A stretch of 26,362 bases of DNA, from positions 1-26,362 of the forward strand of contig CAIKYE010000050.1 in NCBI GenBank assembly GCA_903831585.1, given 5' to 3'. Below, piece by piece: positions 17,962 to 25,879 of this stretch; the first letter of the stretch is position 1; the number at the start of each line of letters is the position of its first letter. The notes beneath the pieces were generated by a model that was not told where the DNA came from, did no database searches, and saw nothing but the letters and a program-made list of their open reading frames with translations. The translations under genes and the position numbers were made by a program. The DNA is from an uncultured Micrococcales bacterium (lineage in GTDB: Bacteria > Actinomycetota > Actinomycetes > Actinomycetales > Microbacteriaceae).

Positions 17962-18107
17962 CAGATACAAAACGCACCAACTTCTAACTAAATAGCAACA
18001 AAAACAAAAAGGCACCACAACATCGAAAGATGTCACCTTCGGAAAAGGCCGAAGCCCGATAAATCGGGGTGTGATGCTGCAGACCTTTTATAACAAGGAG
18101 AAATCCA
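17962..18107 (+). promoter_or_regulatory. Structured leader before rpsM
   Basis: This 146-base gap contains an A-rich stretch and then three adjacent hairpins. CATC-GAAA-GATG (18021-18032) has a GNRA-type loop. CTTCGG/CCGAAG (18037-18054) has a six-base loop. CCCGA/TCGGG (18055-18068) has the loop TAAA. CACC (18034-18037) and GGTG (18068-18071) could close the last two into a junction. AAGGAG (18095-18100) is the rpsM ribosome binding site. In E. coli the equivalent leader binds S4; homology is not shown here. Confidence 0.5.
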
Positions 18108-18485
18108 ATGGCACGTGTTGCCGGAGCAGATATTCCAGACGCGAAGCGCGTCGAAATCGCACTTACCTACATCTATGGAATTGGCCGCACTCGTTCGGTC
18201 AAGATTCTTGCTGACACCAAAGTCGACAAGAACATCCGTGTAAAAGACTTGTCAGACGACCAGCTCGTCTCGATTCGTGACTACATCGAAGGCAACTACA
18301 AAGTTGAGGGTGACCTTCGCCGTGACGTCGCTGCCGACATTCGCCGCAAGGTTGAGATCGGTTCATACGAAGGAGTTCGTCACCGCAAGGGACTTCCTGT
18401 TCGTGGTCAGCGCACCAAGACCAACGCTAGAACTCGCAAGGGTCCAAAGCGCACCGTGGCCGGCAAGAAGAAGGTTGCTCGCTAG
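18108..18485 (+). CDS. rpsM: 30S ribosomal protein S13
   Basis: The 125-residue protein [20 protein letters not shown] has [30 protein letters not shown] and [15 protein letters not shown], the S13 pattern. S13 contacts the P-site tRNA and the 50S subunit. AAGGAG lies 7 bases before the ATG. It opens the alpha operon after a structured leader. Confidence 0.98.
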   Translation: MARVAGADIPDAKRVEIALTYIYGIGRTRSVKILADTKVDKNIRVKDLSDDQLVSIRDYIEGNYKVEGDLRRDVAADIRRKVEIGSYEGVRHRKGLPVRGQRTKTNARTRKGPKRTVAGKKKVAR

Positions 18486-18527
18486 TCTCTAGCGCAGCAT
18501 TCGACGAAAGAATTCAGGAGAAAACTC

Positions 18528-18935
18528 ATGGCAGCACCTAAGAAAGTTGCAGCAGGCGCACGTAAGCCTCGCAAGAAGGTCATTAAGAACATCACCGTTG
18601 GACAGGCGCACATCAAGAGCACCTTCAACAACACCATCGTTTCGATTACCGACTCAACCGGAGCGGTTATCTCGTGGTCATCATCTGGTGACGTGGGCTA
18701 CAAGGGTTCGCGCAAGTCAACCCCGTTTGCTGCCCAGCTAGCCGCTGAATCAGCAGCTCGCAAGGCGCAGGAGCACGGCCTAAAGAAGGTTGATGTTTTC
18801 GTGAAGGGCCCAGGCTCAGGTCGGGAAACAGCAATTCGTTCGCTTCAGGCTGCAGGTCTTGAGGTCGGTTCAATCTCTGACGTGACCCCACAGGCTCACA
18901 ACGGATGCCGCCCTCCAAAGCGCCGCCGCGTCTAG
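18528..18935 (+). CDS. rpsK: 30S ribosomal protein S11
   Basis: The 135-residue protein has the S11 blocks [36 protein letters not shown] and the C-terminal [17 protein letters not shown]11 lies on the 30S platform near the E site. In many bacteria rpsD (S4) follows; here a 108-base non-coding gap leads straight to rpoA. Confidence 0.98.
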   Translation: MAAPKKVAAGARKPRKKVIKNITVGQAHIKSTFNNTIVSITDSTGAVISWSSSGDVGYKGSRKSTPFAAQLAAESAARKAQEHGLKKVDVFVKGPGSGRETAIRSLQAAGLEVGSISDVTPQAHNGCRPPKRRRV

Positions 18936-18970
18936 CTCTCAGCGTCAACCAAAAACTTAACCCGTAACAA

Positions 18971-19027
18971 AACTTTGCAGTGGCCACTGCGGAGTTCAAA
19001 ACTAGACATCAAATAGTGGATGTCTTT
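18971..19027 (+). promoter_or_regulatory. Two tandem hairpins between rpsK and rpoA
   Basis: AACTTTGCAGT (18971-18981) pairs with ACTGCGGAGTT (18986-18996) around GGCC, an 11-bp stem with two G-U pairs built on the perfect palindrome GCAGTGGCCACTGC. A second hairpin, AGACATC/GATGTCT (19004-19025), has an eight-base loop and is followed by TTG. They resemble attenuator or processing structures. The loop of the second contains AAATAGTG, repeated at the rpoA start. Confidence 0.45.
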
Positions 19028-19043
19028 GTGAAAGGAACAAATA

Positions 19044-20042
19044 GTGCTAATTGCACAGCGCCCAACATTGAAGCCAACTTCAACCAGCGAAAACCGCGCG
19101 ACCTTCACCCTCGAGCCACTCGAGCCAGGTTTCGGTTACACCCTTGGTAACTCACTCCGCCGCACCTTGCTCTCATCGATCCCTGGTGCTGCAGTCACCA
19201 ACGTTCGTTTTGCCGGTGTGAAGCACGAGTTCACCACCATCGATGGCGTAAAAGAAGACGTCACCGAAATCATCTTGAACATCAAGGAGCTCGTTGTTTC
19301 GAGCGACAACGATGAGCCAGTGGTTGCACACGTAATCAAGAACGGTGCCGGTCAGGTAACTGCCGCCGACATCCAGGTTCCTGCCGGTGTTGAGATTTTC
19401 AACCCTGAGTTGGTAATTGCAACCATCGATGCAAAGGCAAAGTTCGAGTTGCAGCTAACCATCGAGCGTGGCCGCGGCTACGTTCAGGCTTCGCTAAACC
19501 GCAACCCAAACGCCGACGCCGACTGGATTCCAATCGACTCGATCTATTCACCAGTTCTCAAGGTCTCTTACCGTGTCGAGGCAACTCGTGCCGGTGAGTT
19601 CACCAACTTCGACAAGCTAGTTGTTGACGTTGAGACCAAGCCATCGATGACACCAGAAGATGCATTTGCATCAGCAGGTAGCACCTTGGTTGAGCTGTTC
19701 GGTCTTGCAAAGGCTCTGAACGAAGCAGCCGAGGGTATCGAACTTGGTGCAGCTCCAGTTGAGTCAAACCTCTCACCTGAATTGGCAATGCCAATCGAAG
19801 AGCTAGACCTAACCGTTCGCTCATACAACTGCCTCAAGCGCGAAGGAATCAACACTGTTGCAGAGTTGATCAACCTTTCAGAAGACCAGTTGATGAACAT
19901 TCGCAACTTCGGTAGCAAGTCGGTCGACGAGGTGCGCGACAAGCTCACCTCAATGGGCCTAAAGTTCCGTGACTCTGTTCCGGGCTTTGACGCTACCTAC
20001 TTCAGCTCAAACTACGACGACGAAGAAGGCGAGCAGGCGTAA
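19044..20042 (+). CDS. rpoA: DNA-directed RNA polymerase subunit alpha
   Basis: The 332-residue protein has the N-terminal dimerisation domain with [20 protein letters not shown] (residues about 25-44). The C-terminal domain (about 250-310) contains [16 protein letters not shown] and [12 protein letters not shown], which bind DNA UP elements and activators. The last residues are acidic (DDEEGEQA), an actinobacterial feature. The start is GTG at 19044 with AAGGA 7 bases upstream; the product starts [10 protein letters not shown] after the initiator, as in relatives. rplQ follows 30 bases later. Confidence 0.98.
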   Translation: MLIAQRPTLKPTSTSENRATFTLEPLEPGFGYTLGNSLRRTLLSSIPGAAVTNVRFAGVKHEFTTIDGVKEDVTEIILNIKELVVSSDNDEPVVAHVIKNGAGQVTAADIQVPAGVEIFNPELVIATIDAKAKFELQLTIERGRGYVQASLNRNPNADADWIPIDSIYSPVLKVSYRVEATRAGEFTNFDKLVVDVETKPSMTPEDAFASAGSTLVELFGLAKALNEAAEGIELGAAPVESNLSPELAMPIEELDLTVRSYNCLKREGINTVAELINLSEDQLMNIRNFGSKSVDEVRDKLTSMGLKFRDSVPGFDATYFSSNYDDEEGEQA

Positions 20043-20072
20043 GCCGCTCGCTAATCCAAGAGGAGAAATCTA

Positions 20073-20669
20073 ATGGCAGCACCAACAAAGGGACCACGTC
20101 TCGGAGGCGGACCGGCGCACGAGCGTCTAATGCTTCGCAACATGGCTACCTCATTGTTCAAGCACGGCAAGATCACTACCACCGAGACCAAGGCCAAGCG
20201 CCTGCGTCCGTTGGCAGAGCGTCTAGTCACCTTCGCTAAGCGCGGAGACCTAGCAGCCCGTCGTCGCGTAATCGCTCAGCTAACCGAGAAGTCGGTTGTG
20301 CACGAGTTGTTCACCAACATCGCACCTCAGGTCGCAGACCGCCAGGGTGGCTACACTCGCATCACCAAGCTTGGTTTCCGCAAGGGCGACAATGCCCCGA
20401 TGGCACTAATCGAGCTTGTTCTTGAGCCAGTGAACGCAAAGCCAAAGGCAAGCAAGACCAAGCTGACTAACTCGGTTAAGGCCGGCGCAGCAGCGGTTGT
20501 TGCAGACGTCGCAGTCGAAGAAGAAGTTTCAACCGAGGTTGCAGAAGATGCACCAGTGGTTGAGGCCGAAGCAATCGAAGCACCGGCAGAAGCCGTTGCA
20601 GAGGTTGAAGCAGAAGCAACCGAGGCTCCGGCCGAAGAAGCTGCTGCAGAAGAGACCAAAGCAGAGTAA
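20073..20669 (+). CDS. rplQ: 50S ribosomal protein L17 with acidic C-terminal tail
   Basis: The L17 core (about residues 1-120) includes [39 protein letters not shown] and [19 protein letters not shown]. The remaining 78 residues are a Lys/Ala linker and then an Ala/Glu/Val-rich acidic tail, giving 198 residues against about 120-130 in E. coli. Actinobacterial L17 proteins often carry such tails. L17 sits near the tunnel exit. truA begins 11 bases after the stop. Confidence 0.97.
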   Translation: MAAPTKGPRLGGGPAHERLMLRNMATSLFKHGKITTTETKAKRLRPLAERLVTFAKRGDLAARRRVIAQLTEKSVVHELFTNIAPQVADRQGGYTRITKLGFRKGDNAPMALIELVLEPVNAKPKASKTKLTNSVKAGAAAVVADVAVEEEVSTEVAEDAPVVEAEAIEAPAEAVAEVEAEATEAPAEEAAAEETKAE

Positions 20670-20680
20670 TCTCAATTCTC

Positions 20681-21547
20681 ATGAGCGAACCCGTTGACCT
20701 AAACGTCGGCGGGTTCACTCGTTTAAGAATCGACTTCGGTTATGACGGCACCGATTTTTTCGGTTGGTCTAAACAACCCGAACTTCGCACGATACAGGCC
20801 GCTTTTCTCGAAGCGCTAACCCTGATATTTGGCGAGAGCGAGATTGACTTTTCGCTGAGGGTCGCGGGTCGCACCGATGCCGGAGTTCACGCTCTGAACC
20901 AGGTTGCGCACTTCGATCTTTCGCAGACGCAGTTGGCCAGGCTCGGTCGCGAAACCATCGACGACATCGCATACAAACTCAACCGACTTTTGCCGAATGA
21001 CATACGGGTCTCTGCGGTTGGCGTTGCGCCCGAAGGGTTTGACGCTCGCTTCAGCGCAATCAATCGTCGCTATCGTTATCGCCTGGCCGACAATTTGTCG
21101 TTCAAGAATCCACTCGAAACCCGATTTACCTTGGATGTCGCTGGGCAACTAAACATCGAGGCAATGAGCGAAGCCGGCAGCCAGCTGCTCGGCCTGCACG
21201 ACTTTGCCAGCTTCTGCAAGCCTCGCGAAGGCTCGACCACCATCCGTGAATTACAAGAAATCACTGTTTCGCGCGGGCAGGGCCAAGTTGTCGAAATCGA
21301 GATTCAGGCAGATGCCTTCTGCCACAACATGGTTCGGTCGATTGTGGGGGCGCTAATCGCCGTTGGACAGGGCCGGGCAACCCCGGCCAAGATCAAGCAG
21401 CTGCTCGAACAGACCAACCGTGAGGGCAGCTACAAGGTGGTTTCACCCCATGGGCTGAGCCTCTTGAAGATTGGCTACCCGGCAGACGATCAACTGGCTG
21501 CGCAGGCCGAGAAAGCCCAGAATCTGCGCACTCTAGACGAAAACTAG
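20681..21547 (+). CDS. truA: tRNA pseudouridine synthase A
   Basis: The 288-residue enzyme converts uridines 38-40 of the tRNA anticodon arm to pseudouridine. The catalytic Asp is D66 in GRTDAGVHA (63-71). DFGYDGTDFFGW (18-29), the Arg-rich INRRYRYRL and FCHNMVRSIVGALIAVGQG are also typical. It follows rplQ by 11 bases, a common arrangement. No Shine-Dalgarno is seen; TAATCT (20667-20672), formed partly by the rplQ stop, lies 8 bases before the ATG and could serve as a -10 for a leaderless message. Codon use is less biased than in the ribosomal genes and includes Leu TTA. Confidence 0.95.
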   Translation: MSEPVDLNVGGFTRLRIDFGYDGTDFFGWSKQPELRTIQAAFLEALTLIFGESEIDFSLRVAGRTDAGVHALNQVAHFDLSQTQLARLGRETIDDIAYKLNRLLPNDIRVSAVGVAPEGFDARFSAINRRYRYRLADNLSFKNPLETRFTLDVAGQLNIEAMSEAGSQLLGLHDFASFCKPREGSTTIRELQEITVSRGQGQVVEIEIQADAFCHNMVRSIVGALIAVGQGRATPAKIKQLLEQTNREGSYKVVSPHGLSLLKIGYPADDQLAAQAEKAQNLRTLDEN

Positions 21548-21550
21548 AGT

Positions 21551-21580
21551 TTGACCTCTGCCCGCAATTCGGGCTAAACT
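21551..21580 (+). promoter_or_regulatory. Promoter of the rplM-rpsI operon
   Basis: TTGACC (21551-21556) and TAAACT (21575-21580) are spaced by 18 bases, the best promoter in the window. The spacer contains an inverted repeat GCCCG-CAATT-CGGGC (21560-21574) lying exactly against the -10. Transcription should start near 21587. Confidence 0.7.
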
Positions 21581-21586
21581 TATGAC

Positions 21587-21688
21587 TCGTTGCCGGCTTT
21601 CCCCGGCGAAACCTGAATCTCGAGTCGCGAATTATCGTGACGAATTTATCTGGATTCATCCGAAGCAAGAAGTAGAAGGCAATTTAAC
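21587..21688 (+). promoter_or_regulatory. About 100-base leader of rplM
   Basis: From the predicted transcription start to the rplM GTG there are about 100 untranslated bases. They begin with a hairpin GCCGG/CCGGC (21592-21607, loop CTTTCC). Other short repeats (GAATTA and GAATTT, about 14 bases apart) are present. A long leader before L13 suggests possible control by a ribosomal protein, but no known motif was recognised. Confidence 0.35.
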
Positions 21689-22132
21689 GTGCGTACTTAT
21701 TCACCAAAGGCTCATGAGCTCAACAACGAGTGGCTCATCATTGACGCTGCCGACGTTGTTCTAGGTCGTCTAGCAACCCATGCGGCAACACTCTTGCGCG
21801 GCAAGCACAAGCCAACGTTTGCTCCACACATGGACAACGGTGACTTCGTGATCATCATCAACGCCGAGAAGGTTGCTTTGACCGGCGCTAAGTTGCTTCA
21901 GAAGAAGGCTTACCGTCACTCTGGTTACCCAGGTGGTTTGACCGCTACTACTTATGCAGAGTTGCTAGAGAAGAACCCAGAGAAGGCTGTCGAAAAGGCA
22001 ATCAAGGGCATGCTTCCAAAGAACAAGCTTGGCGCAGTTCAGCTAACCAAGCTAAAGGTCTACCGCGGCGCAGAGCACCCACACGCTGCACAGAAGCCAA
22101 AGACTTTCATCATTGACCAGGTCGCTCAGTAA
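21689..22132 (+). CDS. rplM: 50S ribosomal protein L13
   Basis: The 147-residue protein starts at [22 protein letters not shown] after the initiator. It continues [27 protein letters not shown] and GMLPKNKLG, the L13 pattern. L13 is an early 50S assembly protein. It forms a two-gene operon with rpsI, transcribed from the promoter at 21551-21580. Confidence 0.98.
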   Translation: MRTYSPKAHELNNEWLIIDAADVVLGRLATHAATLLRGKHKPTFAPHMDNGDFVIIINAEKVALTGAKLLQKKAYRHSGYPGGLTATTYAELLEKNPEKAVEKAIKGMLPKNKLGAVQLTKLKVYRGAEHPHAAQKPKTFIIDQVAQ

Positions 22133-22161
22133 GCGCGCAAGAGAAGACTCGAGAAGAATTC

Positions 22162-22644
22162 ATGGCTAAGAACGAAACCACAGACGTAGCTCCAGAGAGC
22201 TACACAACCGAGACTCCAACGGCTAAGACCCCTGTAAAGTCACGCGGTCCATTGACTCAGCCAGCTGCTGGTCTTGGTCGTCGCAAGCAGGCAATCGCAC
22301 GTGTGCGCATTGTTCCTGGCACCGGCGTCATCAAGGTAAACGGCCGCGCGCTTGAAGACTATTTTCCAAATAAGTTGCACCAGCAGCTAATCACCGACCC
22401 GTTCACCGTTCTTGAGTTGAAGGGTGCCTACGACGTAGTCGCTCGCATCACAGGTGGCGGCATTGCTGGTCAGGCTGGCGCACTTCGTCTCGGAATCGCT
22501 CGTTGCCTAAACGAGATCGACCGCGACAACAACCGCCCGGCTTTGAAGAAGGCTGGATTCTTGAAGCGTGACCCACGTGTCATCGAGCGCAAGAAGGCCG
22601 GTCTCAAGAAGGCTCGTAAGGCTTCTCAGTTCTCGAAGCGCTAA
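22162..22644 (+). CDS. rpsI: 30S ribosomal protein S9
   Basis: The 160-residue protein has an N-terminal Thr/Pro-rich extension of about 38 residues. The S9 core follows: [36 protein letters not shown] and the basic C-terminus ending SKR, whose tail contacts the P-site tRNA. It is 29 bases after rplM. Its stop codon lies in the loop of a hairpin (22635-22652). Confidence 0.98.
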   Translation: MAKNETTDVAPESYTTETPTAKTPVKSRGPLTQPAAGLGRRKQAIARVRIVPGTGVIKVNGRALEDYFPNKLHQQLITDPFTVLELKGAYDVVARITGGGIAGQAGALRLGIARCLNEIDRDNNRPALKKAGFLKRDPRVIERKKAGLKKARKASQFSKR

Positions 22645-22656
22645 ACCGCTTCTTCT
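22635..22656 (+). terminator. Candidate terminator with the rpsI stop codon in its loop
   Basis: GAAGCG (22635-22640) pairs with CGCTTC (22647-22652). The loop CTAAAC contains the TAA stop of rpsI. A weak T-rich TTCT follows. The stem is only 6 bp, so it is a moderate candidate; it fits with glmM having its own promoter just downstream. Confidence 0.4.
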
Positions 22657-22667
22657 GGGCGTTCGGC

Positions 22668-22673
22668 TAATCT
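22668..22673 (+). promoter_or_regulatory. Leaderless -10 element of glmM
   Basis: TAATCT, preceded by CGGC, ends 6 bases before the glmM ATG, so the message would start at or next to the A of the ATG. There is no Shine-Dalgarno sequence before this gene, which fits leaderless translation. No good -35 is visible. Confidence 0.5.
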
Positions 22674-22679
22674 CGAACT

Positions 22680-24026
22680 ATGGCGAGGCTATTTGGCACC
22701 GATGGGGTTCGTGGGTTAGCTAACGGCGACCTCACCGCCGAAATGGCAATGCAGCTGGCTCAGGCCGCAGCAATCGTTCTTGGCGAAGACAGCCGTAATC
22801 GTGGCGAAAAACCTAAAGCAGTAATTGGGCGCGATCCGCGCATCTCTGGTGAATTTCTTGCCGCCGCTGTTGCCGCAGGGCTAGCCAGTTCTGGTGTTGA
22901 CGTATTCGACGCCGGCATGATTCCTACCCCGGCAACTGCCTTTCTAACCGCAGACATGGATGCCGACTTCGGCGTCATGATATCGGCTTCGCACAACCCC
23001 GCGCCTGACAACGGCATCAAGTTCTTCGCTCGCGGTGGCCACAAGCTCGACGATCAAATCGAAGACAAGATCGAAGCGTTGATGTTTTCCGACAAGTTGG
23101 CACCAATTGGCGGAGCAGTTGGTCACGTTTCTCGTTTCGCCGATGCAGAAGACCGATACATAGTGCACCTGCTCAAGGCATTGCCACATCGCCTCGACGG
23201 CCTAAAGATTGTTCTCGACTGCGCGCACGGCGCAGCATCTGGTGTTTCACCTCAGGCGTTCGTCGATGCCGGTGCAAAGGTTGTTGTTATCGGAGCAGAC
23301 CCAGACGGTCACAACATTAATCTTGGCTACGGTTCAACACACCTCAGCGCGCTGCAGTCGGCTGTGCTGGAGCACAACGCAGACCTCGGCATCGCGCACG
23401 ATGGCGATGCGGATCGCTGCCTTGCCGTTGACAACACCGGCAAAATTGTCGACGGCGACGAGATCATGGCCATCATGGCGCTCAGTTTGAAAGAGCGCGG
23501 TCACCTCGCTCGCAACACTCTAGTTGCCACCGTCATGAGCAACCTCGGTTTGAAAATTGCAATGCAGAAGGCCGGCATCGAGATGATTGAGACCAAGGTG
23601 GGCGACCGCTATGTTCTCGAGCAGATTCGTCAGGGCGGCTACACGCTCGGCGGCGAGCAGTCTGGCCACGTAATCTTCTCGCGCTTTGCAACCACCGGCG
23701 ACGGCATTTTGACCGGCCTCAAGTTGGCCGCCGAGGTAGCCAGAACCGGCAAGTCTCTAGCCGAACTCAGCAAGGTCATGACGGTCCTGCCTCAGGTGCT
23801 AATCAACGTCAAGGGCGTCGACAAGTCGCGCGTAGACAGCGACGAAGAGGTTCAGGCTGCTGTGAGCGAGGCCGAGAACGAGCTGCAGGGCAGCGGTCGA
23901 GTATTGCTTCGTGCCTCTGGCACCGAGCCACTTGTGCGGGTTATGGTCGAGGCTGCCGACGAAGGCTCGGCGCAGTCCTGGGCAGATCGAATTGCCCGCG
24001 TTGTTGAACGCCGCTTAGCGCTCTGA
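22680..24026 (+). CDS. glmM: Phosphoglucosamine mutase
   Basis: The 448-residue enzyme converts glucosamine-6-phosphate to glucosamine-1-phosphate, a step toward UDP-GlcNAc and peptidoglycan. The catalytic phosphoserine is S104 in ISASHNP (101-107). The magnesium loop DGDADR (241-246) holds three Asp, the sugar-binding motif GEQSGH is at 325-330 and the phosphate-binding [14 protein letters not shown] lies near the C-terminus. The N-terminus [11 protein letters not shown] is classical. glmM next to rplM-rpsI is a common actinobacterial order. Its last 12 bases overlap the end of the convergent DUF4956 gene. Confidence 0.97.
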   Translation: MARLFGTDGVRGLANGDLTAEMAMQLAQAAAIVLGEDSRNRGEKPKAVIGRDPRISGEFLAAAVAAGLASSGVDVFDAGMIPTPATAFLTADMDADFGVMISASHNPAPDNGIKFFARGGHKLDDQIEDKIEALMFSDKLAPIGGAVGHVSRFADAEDRYIVHLLKALPHRLDGLKIVLDCAHGAASGVSPQAFVDAGAKVVVIGADPDGHNINLGYGSTHLSALQSAVLEHNADLGIAHDGDADRCLAVDNTGKIVDGDEIMAIMALSLKERGHLARNTLVATVMSNLGLKIAMQKAGIEMIETKVGDRYVLEQIRQGGYTLGGEQSGHVIFSRFATTGDGILTGLKLAAEVARTGKSLAELSKVMTVLPQVLINVKGVDKSRVDSDEEVQAAVSEAENELQGSGRVLLRASGTEPLVRVMVEAADEGSAQSWADRIARVVERRLAL

Positions 24027-24581
24027 GTACTTAACGTCGAGCTTCATGCTCGGCGGCGTAACGACTATCGACCGGGTCTCAACCTGCAGAATCTTCTTGC
24101 CGAGAATTCCGTGCACCTTCGCGAGTAAAGCGGCCTGATCGGTTTCAACAAAGTCAACTGAAATTGTCATGCGCTTGCTCTTTGCTGACGGCAGAAGTTT
24201 CGGGTGATCGATGAGATAGATTGCCAAAACTAGTACAGCCGCATAGAGCGCTTGAATTGTGAGCGAATAGCCAGGCAAGCCGAGAATCAGACCAACCGAA
24301 AGCCCGGCCAGCAGGTAGGCCATCTCGATCCAGCCGGCTTCGTCCGAGCGAAGGCGAAGAATGGAAATCACGGCAAATAGTGCGAAGCCGACGCCCAGAG
24401 AAAGGGTGAATGACGCCAGCGCACCGGCCAAAGCGAACAGAGCAACGTTGATAATGGCGATCGCGATGGTCATGTCGCGGTTTCTGTGTCGACGGAAGTA
24501 GAAGACGAACGACAGCAGCATAATCGAGACGATGTCGAGTGCAAGGGCACCAAGAAAAGGAAGGAGCGTGATATCGGTCAT
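24015..24581 (-). CDS. DUF4956 family membrane protein
   Basis: The 188-residue protein has about five hydrophobic segments: roughly residues 5-29, 37-60, 61-76, 86-104 and 106-124. A soluble C-terminal domain of about 60 residues follows. The stretch [17 protein letters not shown] (65-81) is the pattern I associate with DUF4956, whose function is unknown. Members are often found next to CotH-like and VTC-domain (polyphosphate polymerase-like) proteins, and here a CotH-like gene is the divergent neighbour. Start ATG at 24581 has no Shine-Dalgarno but TAATCT ends 6 bases before it, suggesting a leaderless message. The 3' end overlaps the glmM 3' end by 12 bases. Confidence 0.82.
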   Translation of the reverse strand: MTDITLLPFLGALALDIVSIMLLSFVFYFRRHRNRDMTIAIAIINVALFALAGALASFTLSLGVGFALFAVISILRLRSDEAGWIEMAYLLAGLSVGLILGLPGYSLTIQALYAAVLVLAIYLIDHPKLLPSAKSKRMTISVDFVETDQAALLAKVHGILGKKILQVETRSIVVTPPSMKLDVKYSER

Positions 24582-24599
24582 TAGGCTAGATTACTATTC
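24582..24599. promoter_or_regulatory. 18-bp divergent promoter region, leaderless on both sides
   Basis: Only 18 bases separate the DUF4956 and CotH-like start codons. On the plus strand GGCTAGATT contains TAGATT (24587-24592), 7 bases before the CotH ATG. On the minus strand TAATCT (24593-24588) ends 6 bases before the DUF4956 ATG. The two hexamers overlap by five bases. Neither gene has a Shine-Dalgarno and neither -35 region is well conserved. Confidence 0.5.
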
Positions 24600-25877
24600 A
24601 TGCTTTCAATCCTGACCAAGTTTCGCGTTTTCGCCGCTGCCCTGATGACCCTTGCCTTGATTGGTGTCACTCTTCAGCCAGCCCAGGCCATAACCACCAT
24701 CAAGCTGACCGACATCTATAGCGCAGCGAAGATAACCGAGGTCTATCTTGAGGTGCCAACGGCGAGCGAGACATCGCTCAACACCTGGTCAACTCTAAAA
24801 AAATACGTAACAGCAAAAGTGAAGTTCGTTCAGGGTGAGCTCGAATCAGATCAAATCACCATCGGCCTGCGACTCAAGGGCAGCACTTCACTTCAGCCGT
24901 TGAAGCAGAAGCCTTCGATGAGAATTCAGTTCAACTGGGGTGACGCGCTCAAGGGCCAGCGTTTTCTCGGCCTAAAGAACATGACGTTGCACTCGCTGAC
25001 CCAAGATAACTCGTTGGTTCACGAACTTGGTGCCTACAAGCTATACAACTCAATGGGAGTTGTTGCTCCGAGCACCGGCTGGGCCGAGGTTTTTGTGAAC
25101 GGCAAGTCGAAGGGCGTCTATCTAAATGTCGAAACTCCAGATGACATCTTCTTGAGCAAGCGATTCAAAGACCCAACCCAGCACCTCTACGAAGGCCAAG
25201 CATTCGCAGACCTAAAACCCGGCAACGACAGCGGCGGCGAGTCTGACGGAAAGTTCACGGTCGACGAGGGTTGGGCAACCACCCCAAACAAAGCAGACCT
25301 AACAGCCTTGATTGAAGCAGCAAACGTCGAAGCGCCAAAAGCCTGGTGGGACGGCTTGGCCAAGCGCATCGATCGCACCTCGATGGTGAAGATGTTTGCA
25401 GTAGATAACTTCTTGGGTCACTGGGATGGATACTCGGGTCCAATCATCAACAACTACTTCTTGCGCAGCAACTCGAAGAGCGTATTCACATTTTTGCCTT
25501 GGGGAGCAGACCAGACCTTCGGCGAGAACCGCCAAACTGCCGAGTTGCTAGACACCTATACGTTCGCAATGGACAAGCCCGATGTTGGTTATCCGTGGAT
25601 CAAACTTTCGCACAAGACCGAAACCATCGAGCGCGGCATTCTTTTTAGAAAGTGCCTAGCCTACAAGCCTTGCCAAACCCTGTACCTACAGCAGTTGAAG
25701 GCAACCTCGGCCAAGGCCACCGCAATCAAGTTACCTAACCTTATGGCGAATGCCGGCAAGGTGGTCGACTTCTTGAGCAACGACAATAACCGGGCCGAGC
25801 AGAAGCGTAATTCTGCGTTCATAGCCGCCCAGCACAAGGCGGTAGCCGCGCTGCTAAAGCAATACAAGATCAAGTAG
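24600..25877 (+). CDS. Secreted CotH-like (spore-coat-kinase-type) protein
   Basis: The 425-residue protein begins with a signal peptide (charged MLSILTKFR, hydrophobic VFAAALMTLALIGVTL, likely cut after AQA at residue 30). CotH-type blocks follow: RLKGSTSLQ (91-99), KPSMRIQF (104-111), LGLKNMTLHSLTQDNSLVHE (123-142), VYLNVETPDD (173-182), VDNFLGHWDGYSGPIINNY (268-286) and PWGADQTFG (300-308). In Bacillus CotH, an atypical protein kinase, Asp residues in such motifs bind metal; D269, D276 and D304 are candidates. C352 and C357 may form a disulfide outside the cell. No sporulation genes are present, so its role is likely cell-surface phosphorylation or binding of another kind. It ends 2 bases before the convergent small membrane gene. 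Confidence 0.85.
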   Translation: MLSILTKFRVFAAALMTLALIGVTLQPAQAITTIKLTDIYSAAKITEVYLEVPTASETSLNTWSTLKKYVTAKVKFVQGELESDQITIGLRLKGSTSLQPLKQKPSMRIQFNWGDALKGQRFLGLKNMTLHSLTQDNSLVHELGAYKLYNSMGVVAPSTGWAEVFVNGKSKGVYLNVETPDDIFLSKRFKDPTQHLYEGQAFADLKPGNDSGGESDGKFTVDEGWATTPNKADLTALIEAANVEAPKAWWDGLAKRIDRTSMVKMFAVDNFLGHWDGYSGPIINNYFLRSNSKSVFTFLPWGADQTFGENRQTAELLDTYTFAMDKPDVGYPWIKLSHKTETIERGILFRKCLAYKPCQTLYLQQLKATSAKATAIKLPNLMANAGKVVDFLSNDNNRAEQKRNSAFIAAQHKAVAALLKQYKIK

Positions 25878-25879
25878 AA

